A stretch of DNA of 64,000 nt, from assembly GCA_900473185.1 (NCBI GenBank), contig UCKU01000034.1, positions 1 to 64,000 on the forward strand, in the 5' to 3' direction. The notes beneath the pieces are model-generated. The model was given only the letters and a program-made list of their open reading frames with translations. It had not been told where the DNA came from and searched no databases. A program made the position numbers and the translations under genes. Numbering within the stretch: position 1 is the first letter of the stretch; each line of letters starts with the position of its first letter. Source of the DNA: Hyphomicrobiales bacterium (GTDB lineage Bacteria; Pseudomonadota; Alphaproteobacteria; Rhizobiales; Rhizobiaceae). Shown piece after piece: positions 58,223 to 64,000 of the stretch.

Positions 58223-59080
58223 ATGTTCAAGATCCTCAGAGACCTGCTCCGCTATAACAAGGAATTCCTGTTCGGGACGATCCTGATCCTGATCATCCTC
58301 GGCTTGATCGTGGCCTCCTTCTTCTCACCCTATGACGAGAATGCCATCTATGTCGTCGCCCCCGATATGCCGCCGTCTGCCGAATTCTGGTTCGGCACGA
58401 CATCGCGCGGCCAGGAGGTGTTCTGGCAGATTGCAGCATCGCTTCGCAACACGCTCCTCTTCGGCATCATCGTTGCCGTCATCAGCCGCCTCATTGCGCT
58501 GGTCGTCGGCCTGGTCTCCGGCTATATCGGTGGACGCACCGACCAGATCATCATGGGCATCAACGATACGCTCGGCGCATTGCCCAACATTCCGATCCTG
58601 CTTCTCCTGGTCTTCGTGTTGCGCGACCAGATGACATGGTCGATGCTGGCGATCGTCGCGGCCCTGCTCGGCTGGACACATGACAGCCGGCTGATCCGCT
58701 CAGTGGCGCTCTCGCTCCGCAACCGCGAGTTCACCCGGCATGCGGTCTTTGCGGGCATGCGCACGTCGCAGATCCTCATCCGCGAGCATCTTCCCTATGT
58801 GATGCCGATCGTCTTCTTCACGACGATGAACAATCTCATCTGGGCGATCGGCCTGGAAGTGACACTCTCCGTGCTAGGCTTCTCCGACATCAACCGGCCG
58901 ACGATCGGTGGCATGATCTATTGGGCCAATGCCCATTCCGCCATGGTCGCCGGCATCTGGTGGTGGGTGGCCTTCCCGATGCTCTTCGTGGTGATCCTCT
59001 TCCTCGGCCTCTTCATGCTCGCCATGTCGGTCAACGAATATATCGATCCCCGCTCGCGGCTCGCCCGGATGGGAGCCTGA
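58223..59080 (+). CDS. Dpp/Opp-type ABC transporter permease (DppC family)
   Basis: A 285-aa membrane protein. The DppC motif WFGTTSRGQEVFWQIA (about residue 55) replaces the common GTDxxGRD with GTTSRGQE. The EAA loop is REFTRHAVFAGMRTSQILIR. Six spans, the last ending FLGLFMLAMSVNEYIDPRSR. It is 4 bp from the ATPase gene. Confidence 0.9.
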   Translation: MFKILRDLLRYNKEFLFGTILILIILGLIVASFFSPYDENAIYVVAPDMPPSAEFWFGTTSRGQEVFWQIAASLRNTLLFGIIVAVISRLIALVVGLVSGYIGGRTDQIIMGINDTLGALPNIPILLLLVFVLRDQMTWSMLAIVAALLGWTHDSRLIRSVALSLRNREFTRHAVFAGMRTSQILIREHLPYVMPIVFFTTMNNLIWAIGLEVTLSVLGFSDINRPTIGGMIYWANAHSAMVAGIWWWVAFPMLFVVILFLGLFMLAMSVNEYIDPRSRLARMGA

Positions 59081-59084
59081 GACG

Positions 59085-60119
59085 ATGCAGAACCTTTTGA
59101 GGAAAGCGCCTTTGACCCTCGTCGAAAATTCCCGGGACGCGCTGACGATCGACGGGCTGAAATGCTATTATGTCAACGACTATTTCGGCGTCCGGCGCGA
59201 GATTCGCGCCGTCGATGACATCAGCCTGGCGGTACGTAAGAACGAGATCTACGGCATCGCCGGAGAATCCTCGAGCGGCAAGACCTCGTTGATCAAGACG
59301 CTTGCCGGGGCCATCCGGCCGCCGATGCGGGTCGTCGGCGGCACCGTCAATTTCAACTTCGATGGAAAGCTGATCGACGTCTACGGCGAACCGCAGAAAA
59401 TGCGGTCTGCGCGCTGGCGCCACCTGTCCTATATCATGCAAGGCTCGATGAACGTGCTGAACCCAGTCCGGCGCGTGAAGCACGCTTTCAACGATTTCGC
59501 CTTCCGGCACATGAACCTTGATCCGGCTACCTTTCGTGAGCGGATCGAGGCGCATCTCGCCCGCTTGCATCTCGATCCGCATGTGCTCGAAGCCTTTCCG
59601 CATCAACTCTCAGGCGGCATGCGCCAGCGACTGACCATTGCGCTTGCGACCGTCTGCGAACCGGAATTCATCATTGCCGATGAGCCGACGACGGCGCTCG
59701 ATGTTCTTGTGCAGCAGGACGTTCTGGCGTTGATCAAGGAGGTGCAGACTCGCATGCAGTCCTCGGTCATCTTTGTAACCCACGATATGTCCGTCCATGC
59801 CGCAATCACCGATCGCCTCGCGATCATGTATGCCGGGCGGCTGGCCGAAGAGGGGCCGACGCAGGCGATCTTCGACAATCCGCAGCATCCCTATACGGTC
59901 CACCTGATCGGCAGCCTGCCGCGGATCGGCGATACTAAAACCAGAAAAAGCCTACCGGGCAAACCACCCGCGCTCTCGAACCCACCCTCGGGATGCCGCT
60001 TCCACCCACGGTGTCCGATTGCGATCGACAGATGCTCGAAAGAGGTGCCGGTCATGCAACCGAGTGTCACCGGTGGGCGCGTGGCCTGTTTCAGGGCAGG
60101 GGAGTACAAGATCCAATGA
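59085..60119 (+). CDS. Dpp/Opp-type ABC transporter ATP-binding protein (DppD family)
   Basis: A 344-aa ATPase. Walker A is GESSSGKTSLIKT, in which the usual third Gly is Ser while GKT is intact. The signature is LSGGMRQRLTIALA, Walker B EFIIADEPTTALDVL, switch FVTHDMSVHA. The C-terminal Cys motif CRFHPRCPIAIDRC is typical of DppD/OppD and may hold an Fe-S cluster. The end overlaps the DppF-type gene by ATGA (60116-60119). Confidence 0.92.
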   Translation: MQNLLRKAPLTLVENSRDALTIDGLKCYYVNDYFGVRREIRAVDDISLAVRKNEIYGIAGESSSGKTSLIKTLAGAIRPPMRVVGGTVNFNFDGKLIDVYGEPQKMRSARWRHLSYIMQGSMNVLNPVRRVKHAFNDFAFRHMNLDPATFRERIEAHLARLHLDPHVLEAFPHQLSGGMRQRLTIALATVCEPEFIIADEPTTALDVLVQQDVLALIKEVQTRMQSSVIFVTHDMSVHAAITDRLAIMYAGRLAEEGPTQAIFDNPQHPYTVHLIGSLPRIGDTKTRKSLPGKPPALSNPPSGCRFHPRCPIAIDRCSKEVPVMQPSVTGGRVACFRAGEYKIQ

Positions 60120-60994
60120 GTGGCGAGCACCTTCTTGAGCTTGACAATGTCAGCAAGTTTTTCCCGATCGGGGGCTTCTTCTCCCGGGCCAAAATGACCG
60201 CGGTCAACGAGGTCAGCTTTGCGCTGGAGACCGGCCGGCCGGAGATCTTCACGATCGTGGGCGAATCCGGCTCCGGCAAATCGACGCTTGCCAAGATGAT
60301 CCTCGGCAGCGAGACGGCCGACCGCGGCGCGATCCGTTTTGATGGCGCTGATGTTGCCGGTATGCGCAGCCGGAGTGCCCGCGAAGCCTTCATGACGAGG
60401 GTTCAACCGGTCTTCCAGAATCCGTTCGAGGCATTCAATCCGCTGACGCGCATCGATGAATATCTGTTCTCCACCGCCCATCGCTTCAAGGGCGCAAAAA
60501 GCCGGGCGGACCGGGAAGCACTTGCCGATATATCGCTACAGCGGGTTGGCCTCTCGCTTGCAGAAATCCGCGGACGCTTTTCGCACGAATTGTCGGGCGG
60601 CCAGCTGCAGCGTGTCGCGATCGCCCGCGCCCTCATCCCCGAGCCGAAGCTCATCGTTGCCGATGAGCCGGTCTCAATGGTGGATGCGTCGCTGCGCATG
60701 TCGATCGTCAATCTCTTCCGCGAGCTGCGCGATACGCTGAAGGTATCGATCATCTATATCACCCACGATCTGGCGACCGCCTATTATATCGCCGACCGGG
60801 TCATCATCATGCGCAGGGGAGTAGTGGTCGAAAGCGGCGATGCACGCACGGTGCTCGACAATCCGCAGCACGAATATTCGATCGCCCTGAAGAACGCCGT
60901 GCTGCCGCCGAACCCACGCGAGGCCTCGGCGATCATTCGCGAGCGCCAGAAGGACGCAGGTGCTTCTGCGCCCCGGGAGATCGTCAGCGCCTGA
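60116..60994 (+). CDS. Dpp/Opp-type ABC transporter ATP-binding protein (DppF family)
   Basis: A 292-aa ATPase starting MSGEHLLELDNVSKFFPIGG at 60116. Walker A GESGSGKSTLAKM, signature LSGGQLQRVAIARAL, Walker B KLIVADEPVSMVDAS, switch YITHDLATAYYIADRV. The C-terminus is short, with no Cys motif, as in DppF. It ends the five-gene operon 55244-60994; a hairpin follows at once. Confidence 0.92.
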   Translation: MSGEHLLELDNVSKFFPIGGFFSRAKMTAVNEVSFALETGRPEIFTIVGESGSGKSTLAKMILGSETADRGAIRFDGADVAGMRSRSAREAFMTRVQPVFQNPFEAFNPLTRIDEYLFSTAHRFKGAKSRADREALADISLQRVGLSLAEIRGRFSHELSGGQLQRVAIARALIPEPKLIVADEPVSMVDASLRMSIVNLFRELRDTLKVSIIYITHDLATAYYIADRVIIMRRGVVVESGDARTVLDNPQHEYSIALKNAVLPPNPREASAIIRERQKDAGASAPREIVSA

Positions 60995-60996
60995 AA

Positions 60997-61020
60997 GCCA
61001 CGCCCCTCGATGGGCGGGGC
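60997..61020. terminator. Hairpin terminator between the importer operon and lldD (convergent)
   Basis: GCCACGCCC and GGGCGGGGC form a 9-bp stem with one mismatch around CTCGAT. It fills the 33-bp gap between two convergent genes and can act on both strands. Confidence 0.6.
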
Positions 61021-61027
61021 CTTCGTC

Positions 61028-62179
61028 TCAAGCGGCGCGGAAACGCAGATTGCCGGCCGAGAGGTCGCTGACGGAGGCGGCACCCATCAGCTTCATGCCG
61101 CGCTCGATTTCAGTGCGCATCTGCAGCAGCGCCCGTTCCACACCGGCCTGGCCGGCCGCCGCCAGCGGAAAGAGATAGTAGCGGCCGACGCCGACCGCCT
61201 TGGCGCCGAGCGAGAGGGCCTTCAGCACATGCGTGCCGCGCTGGATGCCGCCATCGACCATCACGTCGATCCTGTCGCCGACAGCTTCGACGATTTCTGC
61301 CAGCTGGTCGAAGCCGCTACGCGATCCATCGAGCTGGCGGCCGCCATGGTTGGAAAGCACGATGCCGGTGCAGCCGATATCGATGGCGCGCCTGGCATCC
61401 TCGACTGTCATGATGCCCTTCAGGCAGAATTGTCCGCCCCAGATATTCACCATCTCGGCAACGTCGTTCCAGTTCATCGCCGGATCGAGCATTTCGGTGA
61501 AATAGCGGCTGATCGACATGGTGCCGCTGCCCATGTCGACATGGCTGTCGAGCTGTGGCAGGCGGAATTTTTCATGCGTGAAATAATTGATGGCCCATGC
61601 CGGTTTGACGGCAAACTGCGCCATGCCTGACAGGTTGAGTTTGAAGGGGATGGCAAAGCCGGTGCGCTTGTCGCGCTCGCGGTTGCCGCCGGTGATGCTG
61701 TCGACGGTCAGCATCATCACCTGCACGCCGGCCTGCTTGGCTCTCGCCATCATTTCGTTGTTGAGGCCGCGATCCCTATGGAAATAGAACTGATAGACCT
61801 GCGGTCCGCTGCTGATCTTACGTGCCTCTTCCAGGCTGATCGTGCCGAGCGACGACACCCCGAACATCGTGCCGAACTTGCCGGCGGCATGTGCAACCGC
61901 CCTTTCACCCTCGTGATGGAAGAGCCGCTGCAGGGCCGTCGGCGAGCAATAGACCGGCATGGCGAGTTTCTGGCCCATGACGGTAACCGACATGTCGACC
62001 TCGCTGACGCCGCGCAGCACGCTCGGCAGAAGATCGCAGCTCTCGAAAGCAGATGTATTGCGCCTGTAGGTAACCTCATCGTCCGCTGCGCCGTCGATAT
62101 AGTTGAAGATCGGCCCGGGAAGGCGTTGTTTGGCGAGACGGCGGAAGTCATGGAAATTATGGCAGTCTGAAAGGCGCAT
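61028..62179 (-). CDS. lldD: FMN-dependent L-lactate dehydrogenase / alpha-hydroxy acid dehydrogenase
   Basis: A 383-aa flavoprotein oxidising L-lactate (or a close 2-hydroxy acid) to the keto acid, feeding electrons to the respiratory chain. N-terminus CHNFHDFRRLAKQRLPGPIF, then FNYIDGAADDEVTYRRN. FMN and substrate residues are in CSPTALQRLFHHEGE, QFYFHRDR and MLTVDSITGGNRERDKR. The catalytic His is in LSNHGGRQLDGSRSG (about residue 275). I use the ATG at 62179; a TTG at 62191 lies in frame and neither has a good RBS. Other family members act on glycolate or mandelate. If the pathway at 41608-52909 handles a deoxy sugar giving lactaldehyde, this enzyme would finish it. That link is speculative. 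Confidence 0.85.
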   Translation of the reverse strand: MRLSDCHNFHDFRRLAKQRLPGPIFNYIDGAADDEVTYRRNTSAFESCDLLPSVLRGVSEVDMSVTVMGQKLAMPVYCSPTALQRLFHHEGERAVAHAAGKFGTMFGVSSLGTISLEEARKISSGPQVYQFYFHRDRGLNNEMMARAKQAGVQVMMLTVDSITGGNRERDKRTGFAIPFKLNLSGMAQFAVKPAWAINYFTHEKFRLPQLDSHVDMGSGTMSISRYFTEMLDPAMNWNDVAEMVNIWGGQFCLKGIMTVEDARRAIDIGCTGIVLSNHGGRQLDGSRSGFDQLAEIVEAVGDRIDVMVDGGIQRGTHVLKALSLGAKAVGVGRYYLFPLAAAGQAGVERALLQMRTEIERGMKLMGAASVSDLSAGNLRFRAA

Positions 62180-62391
62180 ACTCGTATCCAATCGAGGGCT
62201 GGCATGTCATGCCTCCAGCCGATGAGCGGCCGCGAGACCTCCTCGTCTTCGCGATCCATGACCTATGGGATACGATTATTATCGCACCAATCTCAAGCTC
62301 TCTTGAGTGCGCTTCCGTCGCCTTGTCAGAGAAAGGAGCATTTTATTGCCCGGCCGCCATGCGAGATGACATCCTTTGCGGAGACGCCGGA

Positions 62392-63069
62392 TCAGCGGGT
62401 GGGCTTCACGGCCAGCCAGATGACATGCCGTGCACCACCGCGCTTGCTGTTGGCGCGCGTATTGATCGCATCGACCGCAAAACCGCTATCCTTCAGCCGG
62501 CGGGTGAAGGATGGATCAGGCCCTGAGGACCAGACGGCGAGCACGCCGCCGGGGCGGAGCGCCTCGCGCGCGGATTTCAGCCCGGCAAAATCATAAAGCC
62601 GGTCGTTGGATTTGCGGGTCAGCCCGTCAGGGCCGTTGTCGACGTCGAGCAGGATAGCGTCATAGCTGGCCTTTCCGGCACTGATTGCCTCGCCGACATC
62701 GCCCTGATGGATCGAGACACGCGGATCGTCGAGGCAGCCCTTGAAGACCTCCGCCATTGGACCTCGCGCCCAGGCGACGACCGCCGGCACCAGTTCGGCG
62801 ACGACGACACCGGCATCCTCGGGCACTACAGCCAGTGCTGCCCGCAGCGTAAAGCCCATGCCGAGGCCACCGATCAAGATTTTCGGCTTCGGATGCGATT
62901 TGATCCGCTCGAAGGAGAGCGTGGCGAGCGCTTCTTCTGAGCCGCTGAGGCGGCTGTTCATCAACTCGTTGGTGCCGAGCATGATGGAAAATTCGGTTCC
63001 GCGCTGCTTCAGCCGTAGTTCATCGCCGCCGGGAATGGTCGCGGAATCGAGCTGGATCCAGGGAAGCAT
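62392..63069 (-). CDS. Spermidine synthase-like SAM-binding protein
   Basis: A 225-aa Rossmann methyltransferase-fold protein. Motif I is PKILIGGLGMGFTLRAAL (about residue 62), the acidic residue is in VVVAELVPAVVAWA, and motif IV is YDAILLDVDNGPDGL (about 140). ALRPGGVLAVWSSGPDPSF follows. This set resembles PABP/spermidine synthase-like proteins without a known reaction. It lacks the full N-terminal beta-domain of SpeE. The ATG at 63069 is preferred; an upstream start at 63108 has no better RBS. A single gene, no operon link evident. Confidence 0.8.
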   Translation of the reverse strand: MLPWIQLDSATIPGGDELRLKQRGTEFSIMLGTNELMNSRLSGSEEALATLSFERIKSHPKPKILIGGLGMGFTLRAALAVVPEDAGVVVAELVPAVVAWARGPMAEVFKGCLDDPRVSIHQGDVGEAISAGKASYDAILLDVDNGPDGLTRKSNDRLYDFAGLKSAREALRPGGVLAVWSSGPDPSFTRRLKDSGFAVDAINTRANSKRGGARHVIWLAVKPTR

Positions 63070-63138
63070 GGCAGTTTCGTCTCGCTGAAAGGGACCGTCC
63101 CCTAGCATAGGGCGACGGTCGAAGCCAGCAAGTCGCGC

Positions 63139-64000
63139 TCAGACCACACGCACGAAATGATCGGGCTCGTGCTCCACCACCTGTTCCTGCGGCGCGGCGG
63201 AACGGCGACGGATATCGTCCACTTCCTGCGGCTGCAGGCGTGTGCGCGGATCGTCGAAGCGCACGTCCGGATCCGGCACCGCCGAGAGCAGAAGGCGGGT
63301 ATAGGGATGCAGCGGATTGTCGATCACCTTGGCCGTATTGCCCCATTCGACGATCTGGCCGGAATACATGACGGCGATATCCTCCGCCACGTAGCGGGCA
63401 GTGGCGATATCGTGGGTGATGTAGAGCAGGCCGAGATTCATCTCCTTCTTCATCTCGTTCAGGAGATTGAGAACGCCGAGGCGCACGGAGACATCGAGCA
63501 TCGAAGTCGGCTCGTCGGCAACGATCACTTCCGGCTGCGCCGCAAGGGCGCGGGCGATATTGACGCGCTGGCGCTGGCCGCCCGAAAGTTCGTGCGGATA
63601 TTTCGGCGCGACGATATCGGGATCGAGCTTTACGCGCTCGAGCAGGTCGCGCACCGTCGCGTCGATCTGCTTGCCGCGGATATCCGGCCGATGCAGCTTC
63701 AGCGGCCGCTGCAGATGATGGGCGATCGTGTGGGCCGGGTTTAGCGAGGCGAAGGGATCCTGGAAGATCATCTGCACCGAACGGCGGTAGCGGGCGGTCT
63801 CGTCCGCCTTGGCGCCTTCGACGGGGCGGCCCTTGTAGAGGATCTGCCCTGTTGTCGGCGAATATTCATGCATCGCCATGCGGGCGCAGGTCGTCTTGCC
63901 GCTGCCGGATTCGCCAACCAGCGCCAGCGCACGGCCGGCATGGAGCGAGAATGAGATGGCGCGGGCGGCATGAACCGTGGAAGCGCCGTGACCGAAGGTC
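63139..64000 (-). CDS. Opp/Dpp-type ABC transporter ATP-binding protein (5' end outside window)
   Basis: The frame is open to the right edge, so the N-terminus is missing; about 287 residues are present. Walker A LALVGESGSGKTTCARMA lies near the edge (about 63880-63925). The signature is LSGGQRQRVNIARAL, Walker B EVIVADEPTSMLDVS, switch YITHDIATARYVAEDI. HPYTRLLLSAVPDPD is the oligopeptide ATPase C-terminal motif. It belongs to a second importer encoded beyond 64000 on the minus strand, distinct from the one at 55244-60994. Its transported substrate is unknown. Confidence 0.9.
   Translation of the reverse strand, partial: TFGHGASTVHAARAISFSLHAGRALALVGESGSGKTTCARMAMHEYSPTTGQILYKGRPVEGAKADETARYRRSVQMIFQDPFASLNPAHTIAHHLQRPLKLHRPDIRGKQIDATVRDLLERVKLDPDIVAPKYPHELSGGQRQRVNIARALAAQPEVIVADEPTSMLDVSVRLGVLNLLNEMKKEMNLGLLYITHDIATARYVAEDIAVMYSGQIVEWGNTAKVIDNPLHPYTRLLLSAVPDPDVRFDDPRTRLQPQEVDDIRRRSAAPQEQVVEHEPDHFVRVV

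Noticed and set aside
1..64000. tRNA, rRNA, CRISPR array, intact insertion sequence or integrase
   Set aside because: None was recognised by eye on either strand; no transposase- or integrase-like frame and no regularly spaced repeats.

Overview
The window reads as an accessory segment of a rhizobial alphaproteobacterial genome (Rhizobium or Agrobacterium type), probably a megaplasmid or chromid. Codon use is high-GC. ABC importers of the carbohydrate, polar amino acid and peptide/oligosaccharide families are packed closely, each next to its own catabolic enzymes and local regulator. Two small-molecule loci match well-known rhizobial arrangements: an alpha-galactoside locus with agp/aga gene order, and a TfuA-YcaO pair. 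I see no rRNA, tRNA, CRISPR array or intact insertion sequence. The replicon assignment is inference.

Layout. 1-1846: tail of a secreted DUF4082 protein and a CobW/COG0523 GTPase. 1915-8236: an M20 amidohydrolase and polar amino-acid ABC operon with a Pht5-like protein, divergent from a MocR regulator. 8255-16485: a sugar ABC operon with a GMC oxidoreductase and a TIM-barrel isomerase, divergent from a LacI regulator with two operators. 16679-21456: a compact minus-strand operon of XRE regulator, BTAD/TPR regulator, 72-aa protein, YcaO, TfuA and 83-aa protein; this is the best candidate for an undescribed peptide- or protein-modifying system. 21851-24705: cupin-like protein, cystathionine gamma-synthase-family enzyme, a relic of an RND efflux pump and a DUF2934 protein. 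24932-28918: a TetR regulator, a flgD gene, an exported protein, a cytochrome b561 and a Tat-exported molybdopterin oxidoreductase, linked by four copies of one 14-bp operator. 29046-30074: CorA-type transporter.

30276-40471: alpha-galactoside uptake and hydrolysis (agpT, agaL1, agpA-D, agaL2). 40525-41438: RES/Xre toxin-antitoxin pair with a promoter overlapped by a palindrome. 41608-52909: what looks like a complete oxidative sugar or sugar-acid pathway: carbohydrate ABC importer, Gfo/Idh/MocA dehydrogenase, lactonase-like amidohydrolase, IlvD/Edd dehydratase, PfkB kinase and DapA-family aldolase, with two FCD-type GntR regulators. 53261-60994: a GH39 glycosidase divergent from a five-gene Dpp/Opp-type importer, presumably for plant-derived oligosaccharides. 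A motif shared by the 44.2-kb and 55-kb promoter regions suggests both belong to one regulon. 61028-64000: L-lactate dehydrogenase, a spermidine-synthase-like protein and a truncated Opp-type ATPase that runs off the window.

Function calls rest on motifs visible in the translations, on gene order and on general family knowledge. Substrates of most transporters cannot be read from sequence.
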